Below, piece after piece: positions 35,920 to 49,100 of a DNA stretch of 64,000 bases. Source of the DNA: Clarireedia homoeocarpa (lineage: Eukaryota; Ascomycota; Leotiomycetes; Helotiales; Rutstroemiaceae); NCBI GenBank assembly GCA_001465935.1, contig LNKV01000002.1:1054001-1118000 (forward strand), in the 5' to 3' direction. A program made the translations under genes and the position numbers. A model generated the notes under the pieces. The model had not been told where the DNA came from. It did not search any database and worked only from the letters and a program-made list of their open reading frames with translations. Positions within the stretch are counted from its first letter, which is position 1. Every line of letters starts with the position of its first letter.

Positions 35920-38900
35920 CTTAAAGAATTGAGGCTGGAAAGAAAACGTGGTAAATGGTGAGAAGTGGGAGGTAGTAAACAAAATGTACGAACAAGGTAT
36001 ATTGTTTGAGAGGGGTTATCTTTCGGCGGTCTAAAAAGAAAGCTGTCAGAAATTCATATCCATCATAAAAAGTAATACTGATGATCGATGTTCACAATAT
36101 ACTTGGATAATAACTGTTATGGAGTTGAAACTTCTGGTTGTCTTAGTCGTTTGTCCCTCGTCCTAAATAGGCCGAGTGCTTGCGGCTGCTTGCAGTAATC
36201 TTGCCAGAGAGCATAAGAGCCCATGCTTAATGGAACGAAAGCGCCTGCAAAAAGAAATCCCAACAAGGGTGGCTGTTTTGACAAGATTATGAATGATGGA
36301 AAAACTTACTGTAATTGAATTCTAGAATGATCCAAGTTCTACACCAGCCCTTTAGATTCTGCACAGGAATCCTGAGCCCATATAAACGTCGATAAAGCTC
36401 GTTCTATCAGAAACAGGCTGATTATATTCGCAGACTCTCGGTAGTGCTTGAAATGAAAAGGTATAAACTTTGAGGTTTCCCTGATGAAGAACGCAGCAAA
36501 ACAGGAACAGGTGTGTTAGAAGGAAGTGATTGAAGGGGAAAACGGAAGTTTATGTAGTAAGAAGATATGATCACACGGGAGACTCCTTCTGTAGCGAAAT
36601 GTCAGAAGCGCTGTTTATAACTTCGAATATACAGTGCTGTTTTGCGTCTGCTGTATGCTGTTCATGCTAGAGCATTCTTGTTTCAGCCCCAAAAAATTCG
36701 AGGGAGGAATTAGCAAGAGAAAATCGAAGCTAAGACTATCAAAAGAGTTGAAAAGAAGCACTGTCGCCTTGGAGATTTGAAGGGCCAACAGAGGCGGAGA
36801 TGTGCGTGGTTTGAAATTACCTCGAACACGGTTTAGAGCACCGCCGCAATTCTTTGAGATTGAGCAAATTAGTGAATGCTAGAGGCAGCCGAGGGAGAAA
36901 AGTAAGAGATCATGTGTTGAGAAGACGAAGCCCCCGCCGTTGGTTCGAGGAAACAGGGATGACAGGCCACTTTCCAGCCAAAGATCGAGATATTCACTAC
37001 TTTGAGGCGCTGGTGTAGGCCTCTGAGCCTCTCGACAAAGCCGAGACAGCTCGTAGCGAGACATTCTCCTAATGGGCTCCCAAATATAGCCATAAAAGCA
37101 CTCGATTCAAGTGAATCCTCGTTCACCATTGTTCCTCTCAACATCCACAAGCCTGGTGATACGTACAGCTATCTATACATCAAGTATAGAAACCGCACGA
37201 AAGCTCACATGCACCCTTTCCTCCATCGCTGGCTTGGGTTCCATGATTTTGGGGTCAACACATACACCTTTCATTTCCCAAAGAATGTATATTCGGAGAA
37301 CGAGTCGAGCTAAAAGGAGGACCGTTCAGTCTTGAGTCACAATGTGAAGTATAGACTCGTTTCTTTTATCTGCAACTGGTGTGTTCGATAGCACAGGCCA
37401 GCTCGACACTAATGTGGTCATGAAGTGAACCCCCTTCGTGTAAATTCTACCCCCTGAGCAAGGCTAGAGCTCATTCTAGCGGTAGTTATTCCTCGGGTTG
37501 GATGAGTTGAAATCAAGCGCAGTCCGCAACAATCAACGTCTCGTGACTCTCGTCCAAGTCCGCGAAAAGGAAAAGAGAACAACCAGTGTCGGTTTGATCT
37601 GTCCAAAGTAGAGAATAGCTTTCTCATAGGCCGCCCCGGCGGTAGATATCAGGCATATGCAGTTCCAGTAAACGCTGTTGTATTGAAGAACCCATAATCA
37701 AGTTCTTGCGGTGAAGAAGTCGATAACCGAATGCCCAGCCGATTGCCATTTAAACCCTCCATTTCTCCTTTCTCCGATACCCGATCTAGAGCTCAGCAAT
37801 TCTAGCACGCAGGACTTCAACAGTATACTTGTCTCCTGAATTGGTGCTGATAGCTATTGAAATCGTGAGTGATTCTTCCGCGTCCGTTAAAGAATGAGAG
37901 ACTCCAGAGTCTGTCCTCCAGCTACCATGCGCATGAAGAGCGCGCCGCCCATGAAAGCGTCGTCGCTACTATGCTCTCAAAAACATCAAGCTTAAGAGTT
38001 TTCTCAATCTGAACTTGAAAGTCCCTCTGGTTGAATTGAGCATCATACACAAAGAGAGTTTGTCGAGATCCTAATGTCATGGGCGCGTTCCAGGGCCTTC
38101 AAATCAACGAGGAGTATAACTTCGACCTACCATAATATAGAGAGGTGATGAGATTTTCCTTACAATTCCTTGTGTCCTGAAAGAATGAGAGGTAACTGGG
38201 CAGCCCGAGAAGCCGAGCAGTCGAATGTTGGACCAATTAGTAATTGCTGTGTAGTGGATGAGGTGAAGTAACCTTAGACAGCCCTACAGATTCTGCGTCC
38301 GGTCCGTGCAACCCCTAGAACTAGTCAGCTATTTCGTACGTAGTAAAACCGTCAATTTACAGGGATGCCGACGCAAACATACATGTGGCTGACTGCATGT
38401 CTCGGGAAAGAGAAGACACGGATTTGAAAATGATAGAAATTTGAAGCCCAATGACGAAAGCCAGTGCAGAGACTTCGAAATACGAACTTGTCGTAGGAAG
38501 ATGCTCATGGGACCATTTCAGACTATTCGTCCTGGGTAGGAACGAACGCGAACCCGTCTTTCATATGACTCTTTCCATGCTGAGGTGATGGTTTCGAACA
38601 AGAGGTGCAGATTTTGGAGTATCCGTACCCCAATTCTTCTTGACCATATTCGCGGCCCTTTCGATGCTGTCGCTCCAATCTGCTCTTACCTATGTGCTAG
38701 AATTTGATAGCGACAAATGCTAATGACTTCCTACGATTGCTTCCTATCAAAGGATACCGCGGAAGACCTAGGGGATCAGAGCCGGACCACCAGGAAAACG
38801 AAATACACTGAGTGATAAAGAAGGCTAAACTCAGGTGGCGTTTCGGTGACAAGTTGTGGATTGTCTCCGATACCGACAACATGTTTTACCCTGGACATAT

Positions 38901-40451
38901 CTAGTGTTGCCGCACAGGGACTACATATGGTATTTTGTTTCTGCTGCCATGAGATCTGGGTGATAGGAACATGGCAAAGTTGTGCTGAACTCGAGGAGGT
39001 GGGCAAGAACCTCCATGAACACCTTCTTAGGTGACATGATCCAATCCAGTCGGACTGCCTTGAGAAAAAGACTCTTTGTTTGCAATGGACTCCTGGAATT
39101 AAAAACCTACTAACAAGAACAGATGTGTAGCAATCACCAATAGCACTGCACAAAGTTTCCACGTCCCGTCTCGACCCTTAGCAGAAACACATCTTCCTTT
39201 TGCTCAGGAAGCTCACAATGAAACCGCCACTGACACAACCATCTCCTCACTCAGAACGCCCCAAAGATCTCAACACATGTATGAGAGGTAGATCATTTAG
39301 TAATCTCCCAAACAAGACAGCCAAGGCACACCAACCAACCCCAACCCAATAGCGTCCACGTCCTCTACCCAAACCATTGATTGGTCAATCCTGCAACCAG
39401 GTAAAGACAAAATTGCCAGCAAACTTCAATCCAAAATAACTCCAGGAGGTACTTCTAAAACATCCTAAGCCGACCTAGAACTAGCGGCCAGAACTTCCAG
39501 ACATCGGTTGCTTCCCCGCATTTCATATCCCATGTCTTGGAACGTCGGTCCTCTGAGTTTTCATTACCAAAGTGGCGTGCTCGGTGTTGGGCGGTGAGTC
39601 TAGTTTGAGGTTAACTGTTCGTTGCATTTACATATTTCCGAGCGGGAAGGAGATACCAATGCGAAGTGAAGCGGGGAAATAGACTACTTGATGACCAGGA
39701 ATGACCTGGGGCAAGGGAGTGGGTACTGGCATGTCAGGGGCGATGAGGATGACGGATACGGTGACTTACGCGTTGCCTTGCGTTGTGTTGGGTCATTCGA
39801 AGGGCAGGTGATGGATGGACAGATCGGCCATAGGTCATTCATGCATTGGTGAAGCAGAGTAGAGTCAATGCCCGCTGTTGGGATCGAATGGAAATCACGT
39901 TGTAGATTTGTTGAGTGGTCTTGAAGTGAGGAAAGATTGAGTATGAGTATATGCTCAAGAACTATCCTACAAACTGCCAGCTCACCGGCCCCTCACTTTG
40001 CCCCGCATTCTCCTCCCTTTCTATAGCAACCACATTCATATCCTATCTACTCCAAAAGCAAAAGCCATAACGTAGTAAAACATAGTGAAAAAGATAATCC
40101 GGGGTATCATAATAGCAAAGAAAAAAGTATCTTGAGGGAGAGAAATCCATTCCATCCATCGCTGAATCGCTGTATGAGAAAAGTAAAAAAAATCACCAGG
40201 AATAAAAAGACATCTTTCCGGAGTCTGCCAGTCAGAAAGTTGTTTGTAGTCCTGAGGTCCCAATAATAACTTTTTGTTTGTTTTTGTGTTCTCCTTGTGC
40301 TGTGTCAAGCCTGCACCGATAATATATTTGCATGCAAATGTATGCCCGTATCCGATCTGACCAAGATTGATCCGTTTAAACGCCGAAGACCTTGAGAGTA
40401 GGAATTAAAAATAAAGTAATGAGAAAGATAATGCAGATGCAGGTTGAAGCA
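35920..40451. other. 4.5-kb gene-free spacer upstream of the CCCH gene
   Basis: Open frames reach at most about 130 codons, overlap each other on opposite strands, and show no motif or convincing splice-linked continuation. I see no transposon ends or tandem repeats. It may contain a long 5' leader or upstream introns of the CCCH gene, a non-coding RNA, or only regulatory DNA. Confidence 0.45.
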
Positions 40452-40886
40452 CTACATCAATCGTCCCCAGAACCCTCCACTCCTCTCACTCCCACTGCTG
40501 TCGACCGAACTCTCCGAGTTCTTCCTCTCGCTGCTCGGACGGCCAGCAGCCCAGTTGCCTGCACCTCCACGACCGACGTGCCAGATGCCTCCAGCATTCA
40601 TCTTCTTGTCTCGGGTGCTTTGTCGATCGAGTTCTTCGTCGAAAGAGAATGGTGCTTTCTTGGATGTAGGGAGAATGTTTCCTGCGCCACCACGACCACT
40701 GGAGAATTTAATTGAGGTTTCTGGGAGGCCGCGGCTGAAGAGGGAGGCGGGGCCGCGTGCATCACGTCCGTTGGTTGTTGGGGGTGCTTTGAAGGTATTG
40801 CCGGCACCGCCGCGCCCGCTATGGATGAAGGAGGAGGTGGTGACGCTAGGATGCGGCTCGGTGACTTGATATTGGTGGGATGGCAT
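40452..40886 (-). CDS. GRGGAGN-repeat protein (DUF3602/Par32-like)
   Basis: 144 residues, single exon. Three copies of GRGGAGN at 24-30, 64-70 and 105-111, each preceded by Ser, His or Val and separated by Ser/Pro/Lys-rich, likely disordered linkers. This repeat defines the DUF3602 family, which includes yeast Par32/Amu1, a phosphoprotein downstream of TORC1-Npr1 that inhibits ammonium transporters. A role in nitrogen signalling is therefore a family-based inference. Start chosen at MPSHQYQ; the frame is open far upstream but has no ATG in a better context. The C-terminus is Ser-rich and ends GGFWGRLM. No membrane segment. A strong 11-bp inverted repeat lies about 320 bp upstream. Confidence 0.87.
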   Translation of the reverse strand: MPSHQYQVTEPHPSVTTSSFIHSGRGGAGNTFKAPPTTNGRDARGPASLFSRGLPETSIKFSSGRGGAGNILPTSKKAPFSFDEELDRQSTRDKKMNAGGIWHVGRGGAGNWAAGRPSSERKNSESSVDSSGSERSGGFWGRLM

Positions 40887-41202
40887 GGTTGATGTGTTGA
40901 TTGAGGGTAATTTGATGAATATGTGTTGGGTTGCTTGTCGATAGAAAGTATCCGATGTTCTGGACAGGAGGTCAATATTGTATTTGATTAGCTTGATAGG
41001 CTCGTAGACTGGAAGTGAATCTATGAAGTTATAACTTCTTGGTGATATAAGTAGATGGTGTTTCTTGTATAGCAAAGTAAAAGGCCTTGAAATAGTGGCC
41101 TCGAAAGGACCTTTATATCTCTCCCTTTGTTTATTAGCAAATTTCTCACCAAATCTCGCCATGTGTGACAGCTGACACCTCCCGTAACTCAGCCATACGA
41201 GT

Positions 41203-41248
41203 CATCGTGAAAAAAAGAGTTTTTTTTCCTTGGATAATTTTCACGATG
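41203..41248. repeat. 11-bp perfect inverted repeat
   Basis: CATCGTGAAAA (41203-41213) and TTTTCACGATG (41238-41248) are exact reverse complements with a 24-nt AT-rich loop. It lies in the upstream region of the DUF3602 gene. Confidence 0.85.
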
Positions 41249-42067
41249 TTTGGCACTTTGCAGTTAGAGGTAACCGCTTTGCCGTTAACTAAGGGAGTAA
41301 AAATATTTCCAGCACGTTCCGGCTCTCGTGATGTTATTCTGGATTATTGTTACGAAATCGTTTACACTAGGGCGCCTTCGCTAACCGTCAAATCCATGAT
41401 TCTGATTGCTTTAGCCCCTGACTCCGAGCAAACCTGGGGGTAATTGAAATTCAGACATCCAGTCGATCTTCCAACATGCACCAGATGTGTGTTAGAAAGG
41501 CATCAGACTTTGGTGAAATTTCGTCAGCCATTAGCATTATGCAGCGCGTGCCAATTGTCAAGTCAATACGAGTAATAGCATGTTGGATTGACTTTTGGTG
41601 CGGTGAGTAGGAAATGTCTAATTGTGTTCATTGGGCTTGGTTTTCTGCAGACTTGCTGGATGGGTTACTGAAAGTGGAAAGAGTGAAATTGCACCATTCA
41701 TTCATGAGATTTGTGTTTCTATACTGGTCAAGATGTACCGGAGATCCATTAGCCATTATTGGGGAAACGTGTTTCGGGACGTGGAAGACATCGTCCGTAC
41801 GAAGTATGATATTTGAGGGTCCTAACCAACTAATCAAAATGTCTGTCGCAGCCAATACTTTGATGTGCGAATGAAGATGCCGACACCACTGCTATAGGCC
41901 ATACTACGTAGCGTTCTACAGCACAGTAGCTATTCAAGGTTCTCCGATGGAATAGATTTTCAGGTACCACAGCAACCTCGAGAGAAGGATGCTTAGTAAA
42001 TGACTTGCCGAAGAATACTTAGTTAATACTTAATACTTCGTAATAACACTGCCGTCGTTAACCGGGC

Positions 42068-42129
42068 ACTCCTACTCCTACTCCTACTCCTACTCCTTCA
42101 TCCTTCGTCCTTCGTCCTTCGTCCTTCTT
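42068..42129. repeat. Composite minisatellite (ACTCCT then GTCCTTC)
   Basis: About five copies of the 6-bp unit ACTCCT are followed by about four copies of the 7-bp unit GTCCTTC. Pyrimidine-rich on the plus strand. Confidence 0.85.
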
Positions 42130-45100
42130 CGAGGTCTTGCATGGAAAGGAACCCAAGTTACTGCAGGAGAAAAGGAGTCTTTGGAAAGCCTCCGAAAATG
42201 ATGTAAGGGTCGACTTGCTTGTCACTGAAAATTTGATTTGTTCTCCACATTGGCAGGGCTGGAAAACACTTGTTTTCCCCGCAAAATCTGTGGTGATTCA
42301 GAAAATGCCCCTGTCCTAGAAAAGAATTTTCCTTCCACGCCATATTATGCACTAAACACACAGGCATCAGTACACTTCGCACCGTGTAGACGTTTTTGGA
42401 GAGCGACGGCCGAGGTCGAGACTCTTTTCTCGCTGGATTCGCTCAAACTCCGCAGCCCCGAGCGTTATGTAAGAGATCAATCACTATTCAATATCGTGAT
42501 CATGTGTTGCACAAAAAATTCTTACTCATCCAGACCTACGAAGTAAGAGGAGCGGCAAATCAAAGTAGCGGTCTTGCGTTTGCTGTGCAATTACAGCCAC
42601 AATAGGGAGTGGTGGAGGATGTCTTCACCCTCTGCTATGGCGCCGAAACTTGTGACGCTCCAACTCGTTGGCGATCCAGACCAAGGTCGTGCATCGTGGC
42701 CGAATTGCTGCAGAACACGAATACCACCTACCTAAGAAGCTAGAAGGAAGCAGTCTCCCCAACATAGCCTTAAAGAGATATGCGATACCTCAGAGGGGCA
42801 GATTATCGCCTATTCTTTGGGTTGGTCAAGCTCCACTGCCCGCTGTCTGACTGCCACCACTGACTTCACTCCTTCGTAATCAGTATAGTAACCTAAAAGT
42901 AAGTGCATGTTGTTCTTCAGATATTAGACCTGTGCTCTGGTCTATTGTCCAAAGCCAGCCTTTCTGGTTAATACTGCATTCAGGTCAATGATTTTAGGTG
43001 TGAGCGGCCGTCGTAGCTTTCCAGCGCAGAAAAATTGACTGGTTTGGGAGATGGTGCGATAGCTGGTTGTTATTGCCACACAAACGTCTTGAAGCGCTTG
43101 ACCAAGTGTATTCTTTCAGCTGTTCGACTTTTGGGTGGTGCTGTCATCAGCTTGTTATTTCTGCGTGGGCACGGTTTGTCCAAGGAGGCACCTCGAGACA
43201 TTTCCGAAAAGAGCAGTGCCGTTAGTGGCGATTCCTCACCACAAGCCTCAACCTCTGAATTTATTTTTTCTTACATGTATCTCTCATATACAAACTGTCT
43301 CTCGAACAAATCAGTCAAGCGGTGATCTGTCGGTATTCGCACTTTGGTTGCACACCATTTCCGCCAGCTGACGATACGATGTTGATACCTGCTGTGGACC
43401 ACGCCCTGGGCTTCTAGTGCTTCAACTGAGCAAAGGATTCTACCGCGGGTTTGTACCCTTCAAAATATATACACTCACCTGAGGGACACTCCCTTTCATG
43501 GACAAACGACGTGCAGAGATCGGATCGTTGACTTCAATAAACATGCATATGCAAAGATCCAACACGGTTGAACATATCTTGTGCCGAGACCAGTTGAGAC
43601 CGATTCCAACGCTGTTATTACAGAATCATCATTAAAATATAGTCAACGAATGGTTGATTGGGCTACGAACATTCTTCTTTAGTTTGGGTCTTCGATTTAA
43701 CCTTTTACCTACACCATCAGATCCTGTTTTCAAAATGCCACTCGACGTAGTGTAACGCCCGCATGTGCTACAGCATCCGAATTCATCGGTCCGGCCTTTC
43801 AAAGTATTGAGCTCACCGAGTCCCGAGAACTCTCAAGTGAGCCGAGATTTGCAAGGTATCAGGTCACTGCTTTCTCATGATGCTATATACGTCAGCTTTT
43901 CAATACTTCAATATTGCCTCGCATATTGCGTGGACTTCCCTGGCATTCCGGGTTTAGGTCTTTGCCTGCCGCCTATCTCAGAGGTATTGACGGTGCAATC
44001 ACCAGTCACTAAGTACTGGTTTGTAAGTCAATACAGCTCCATCAGCCATCAACCTGGCTACAAAGACTCAATGGAAGATGATACCATCAATCCCACATAC
44101 TGATTACTGATCATTGATCAAATGATCCGTCTTTTTTACCTGGCTCAATGCTGTGCGGACCTGCCTACCGGAGTAGCTTCAATCAGGTGGCGTCTTGAAT
44201 GATAACGGAAAGTTGTCTCCACGGGCTTTTTTGCCTAGTTCGGAATTGTCACACATGGCACGACCGAAACATTCTCACTTCAGTATTCAAACGCTATGTG
44301 CAAATGCGGTGCATGTAGATCATCCCTATCTGATTAACTGCCATGGTAATCATCTTTCTCACGATAAGGGCCCCTCAGCTTTGCTGAACCTTGGCCACCT
44401 TTGCATACATTGCTGGCACCAATGGAGATCGTCGGATCTATCGTGGTCATCCATCTATGCTGTGCTACTTTCCAGTAACGCCTTTCCCTCGGTGAACAGA
44501 TGTGGCCGTTAGAAACGGAGAGAAAGTTCCTGGTCAACACAGACAAGCGAACTGTAGATGGACAACCCGTGGAGAGTTTTATGCACCAGAGATGGGATAT
44601 TAGTGTAAGTCTTGACTGTGTCGTGTTCATGAAGGTAAAGTTCGGCAGCGTTGTGGTGTTGGCTCTAACCTCCTTTACAACATCTCCATGTCCCATCTAG
44701 CACTGCATAATAGACTGTTGTGGTCTCCTATTGCACGGTCGATTTCCACTAAGGGTCAACATCTTTCACAAGCCGAACTCCTCAACACGGTCATCAATGA
44801 AACCTAAATGATTGAGTAGTCTTGATTGAGTCATTGAAAGGATTAAAACCGTTACAAACGATTCGCTCAAACTTGCTCGCTGCTTAGAAACGCCCAGTCT
44901 GCCGTCGCCATTTCCATATAACACCACACAGACACACACATGGTCCTCATGACAGTTTTTTTATGTTCTACTGCCGATATTCATGTAGCTGATTGTGTGA
45001 TAGAAGGACAGTCTCGACCAAAAATGGATTCTGAACAGGGGAAGATCAAGATGAAACAGGCACCCACATGGGCCACGTGGGGTGCACGCGATATGACCCA

Positions 45101-45755
45101 ACTTAAGCAAAAGAAATGTATGAAGGCCGTGAGATCCAGCAAAGTTACACCAAGCCCGCCTCATTGCTTAAAAGCCGATGGAACGAAAAGGAACAAGGAG
45201 ATCTTGCACACCCTTGGCACCAAGGATAGAACCAAAGACAATTGCTCTGATTTCGGTCCCGCAATTTTGTATCTTCGAACTCCGATGATCAGTATTTTCT
45301 TGGAAAGTGTGTCTAACCGCCCGTCCATTCCCGCATTCTGCTTCTTGAAACCACGATAACGCCTCCTTTTCTCCCGACCGATGTGTTGCTTCTAGCCAAT
45401 TTTGATAAGGAAACGATCGTCCCGGAACTTTTGAACTCGCAAGTGATAGCCTCATCGGCTCTCGCTTGCCACGATGCTATCCATCCGCAAATGTGCTTCG
45501 CCAACCTCGATCACTCCTTGTATGCCCAAAGAAAAAGTCGAGTGCTCGCTCCTAAATGCAACCCCCAATCTTACTCCAAGGCTCCAGTTCACCTATTCTG
45601 CTCTAGCCCCGCGCCAACCCAATTTGCTGTTCTCAATATGCAAAACTCAAGATCAATTCGATTCTTTGCTGATCGAAGTTCTGGAAGTTTTGCAAAAGTA
45701 CAGTGTACCCACGGTTCACCCTAAAACACCCCAGGAGAATTTTTGCAAAGTGCGT

Positions 45756-46105
45756 CTAAGTCACAGTCCGGCTGCCATGACCGCCCTGACCTCTCTTGGA
45801 TGAGTGTCTTGAAGGGCTGCCAGAGCCACTGCTACTATGAGTGGATATAGCGGTTGAGTTCATGGCGTAAGTACTGCTAGAATAACATCCGTTGGGGCAA
45901 GATGACAAAATTGCCAGGCTTCCTCCGCATGGACAGCCGGGTCTGTGGAAATAAGTCAATATATGTAGAGCTTGCGAACATGGAACATGGTACTTGAGAT
46001 TCAGACTTACACTCTGTAGTTAATCGTGCATTGTTTGCAGTCTTGGATTACATTGCCTTGTGAGCAGGGGCAATAAGTTGAGTAGGAAGCATTGGTGTTG
46101 GACAT
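45756..46105 (-). CDS. Small cysteine-rich protein of unknown function
   Basis: Two exons, 46105..46011 and 45942..45756, give 93 residues; the 68-nt intron has donor GTAAGT and acceptor CACAG. Eight cysteines lie in the first 60 residues in the order CPC, DC, QC, GCPC, SC, GC. The remainder is Ser/Gly/His/Arg-rich (SSGSGSPSRHSSKRGQGGHGS). There is no signal peptide or membrane segment, so it looks cytosolic or nuclear; the paired Cys could bind metal. A TATATA at 46228-46233 lies about 125 bp upstream. It sits alone between spacers of about 4.9 and 4.8 kb. I do not recognise the family. The model rests on splice signals and the regular Cys pattern across the exon join. Confidence 0.68.
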
Positions 46106-49100
46106 GGCTGGCGAAGAATATATCTTCTTAAAATACAGTGTGATGGCGTTTCAGAAAGAGGCGATTCGGATTCGTTGACTCAGAGATTCAAGTGAAACGA
46201 GACAAGGTGTAGTGCATATGGATGGTGTATATAGGTGTGAGTATTTATGTTTTGTAGTTCTAATACAAGGTGAAGCTATCGTGCCTTTCGTGTCAAATTA
46301 TTGGTGAAGCAACAGAAACAACGCTTCTTACATCACTTCTCAGAGCATCCGTTCACATTCCAATACTAGCAACTGCCCCTACCTCCTTGACGTCACATCA
46401 TCTATCATCAGACACTCCTTACCGTCATTCAATAAGTCATTGCAGTCACCATGAGAAGGTTTCAATTCTCCCGGAATCAGTGCATACTGTACCAGCCAGC
46501 ATCCCACTCACGCATAAATCTCTCCATCCTAACCAACCATCACTCAAATTTTACGAAAACTTCTTCACCGCTCGTCCAATTTCCTACATCACCGTCACCC
46601 CCTTTCTTCCAGAAACGAGGAAATCAGCAACTCTAGTCTCATATTGGCCAGCATCCACATGCAAAGGACGCGCGATAAGGTCCAGTGATCTTTTGCTTCT
46701 TCTATTCACTTCTTCCACTTCCATTCCCCCCTCCTCTGCCCCTCTTCAACCTCCTCCTACGTTGAGCCCCCACACTCTTTTTATCCTTGCCACTACTCTT
46801 CACAAGCTTACATGCATTCTGATAACAGCATAGCATAACATGCCATCATAACACCAATCCATCACAACCAAAAACAAGGAAATCGAATAAGAGGATGAGA
46901 TAGCCTAAGCTATTTCTTAAAAATCAAGGACACCATCATGTCCTCCCATGTCTTCTATTCGATTTGATACGCACATGCAATGCACGGGATACAGAAATAA
47001 ATCAGTTGTCAAATCCCAGCACGATGGACGGGGTGGCGTCGCACTGCAGGTACGTAAGAGAGGATGAGAATGCATGTTCTTGCTTGCATGAGGTTGGGCA
47101 TAGTGACAACTGAAATATCCCGAGTTATGTACGAGGGAACACAAGCAGGAGCATGCAATTGTGTTTTAGCATACCGATCGCGTGCCTAGCTTTGTTAAAT
47201 TCGTGTGTTGTTTTGTTCTAGATTTGAATATTTGCGACTTGACACCCGATGGGATGGGACGGGGCGGAACCATACGGGTGAATCATGTAACGTTTGATAG
47301 ATGGCTGGCTGATGAACAACGGAAGAAACGTAAGGCATGAAACGAACAACGGAGATGGATATGCCTAGCAACTGTGATTTCGTACCTGATGCAACTGTTT
47401 CTCCATGTCTGCTAAGAGCCTACGCATAGACAGATGCGTTAGACCTACTTGCTTTGGTGGCTTGTTTTTGTACTACCGCATCTTATTCTTTTTTCCTCTT
47501 CTGTATTTATAATCTCGTCTATTGATTAATGGAGGGGCATGTTCTGTGAGTAGCTCGACTTGTTGACTTTTCTTGTTCTTGCTCACCGTCTGCAAATATG
47601 ACATTGATCTGATATGAAGAGCTCTAGCCTAATTTCACCTCAATTCAAACCTTGAAGATATTGCTATCTTCTACGACCACAAAACCACCTAGCTACTCCC
47701 AAAGCAAGAACCTACCCCAAGCGAATGACAAAAGAGCCGGAAGAACGCCATCTCTCCTGCAGCCACCCGTATGGCATCGGGAGCTCGAGGCCCTATGATT
47801 GGAAATATACATATGTCGTGTTACTATTCGAGCATATGAAAGTTTGGGATTCGGCGGGCATGTGATGATATTCTGAGGCCCGACGGGTTATATTGGGATC
47901 TTAAGTACGGTAACCGAAGGACTGACAGATTTAGAGTGGGAGGCAAGAATTTTTGTGAGTTAGGTGAGTGACTGGACGGATTAGAAGTTTCAATTCTGAA
48001 GGGATCTACATCTAAACATATAGCAATGAATAATTGGAGCGAGCTGGCAAGGTGAGATGAAGTGAATGATCCATCACTTTCTGAATGCAGGTGTTTTGTT
48101 TTGTTCCTCTGGTGCACTGCCGTATTAGATGCATTAAGAAAATTTCAAAGAGAATATCTCGGCAGTGAAGTGCAAAGGAGGAAAAAGGGGAAACGAGGGG
48201 TTATTTGAAAAGCGTCCCGATGATGATGACGACAACGACGACGGAATTGAGATCGGAACTATATCAATCAAGCATTGCCGAATAATCACAGGCCACGAGG
48301 ATCATCACCTTGTACGAGGTTGTGAAGGACAAGGAAGGCTCAGAACGAATGATGAGGTTGACTGAGAATGGAAGAGCCTTATAACAACTGATAGTTGACA
48401 GATCGACGAAGAAGAAACTCGAAATCTTGCAGATGGATATTGTCAGCTTACCTCCTCTAACAGCTTCCGGGTCGCGGTCAGTTCATGTGAGCTTGAGCAT
48501 CATCTTATCGAATGCTAGTCTGTGCGACGGCTAGATTACATCCCACCTCCTGTGCGACATTCGATCTCGCTCCTCTTGCTCGTGGCAGAGGTCCTGCTAC
48601 TTGTTCGAACTTCAGTTCTATTCTACGTACGTTTCAACTTTTGCATTACTCGCTCAATGCATAGAAGCATAAGAAACGAAACAGAACCAGCTCAATCTGG
48701 TCTTAATTTGTATCTTCTCCTCATATTCACTTCGGTAATTCAACTCTCAGCCAGCCCACCGCTCCTCTGCACAACATAACTATAAATCTCCTCATCACAC
48801 AGCCCCCATGCATTCTAAAGTTCCTGCATTCACCTCATACAGTGCCATCTCATCTCATCTGATTTTGCTCCTCCCTACAAATCCACAATATATTTCGTAT
48901 ACCTCACCTAATCGGCCCAAAGTTCCCAGATTCGGGCTCTCGCATTGCACACTGCACCTATCCATATGCTTGATAACGTCACCTCTTCTTGCCATCAAAA
49001 CCATGGAATTCGTTCCTGCATTCCAATCTTCGCAATGTGATAGATAAGATGATCTACCAACACATCTTACTCACTTACTTACACCTTATCCTAAATTTAG

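Larger units (their letters stand above)
40887..45755. other. 4.9-kb gene-free spacer upstream of the DUF3602 gene
   Basis: It holds an inverted repeat at 41203-41248, a composite minisatellite at 42068-42129, and no supportable gene. The longest frame, 44940-45359 (139 codons, ATG start), has irregular composition, no domain and an antisense partner. Confidence 0.45.

Noticed and set aside
38776..39162. 128-codon minus-strand frame as a gene in the 36-40 kb spacer
   Set aside because: Although it starts with a Met codon, the translation has no motif, is Cys/Ser-rich without pattern, and no neighbouring exon extends it.
44940..45359. 139-codon open frame with ATG
   Set aside because: Irregular composition, no domain, no splice-linked partner, and an opposite-strand frame of similar size over part of it.
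46270..46833. 187-codon open frame
   Set aside because: Starts with GTG and lies in a pyrimidine-rich tract whose translation is low-complexity Ser/Thr/Pro/His.
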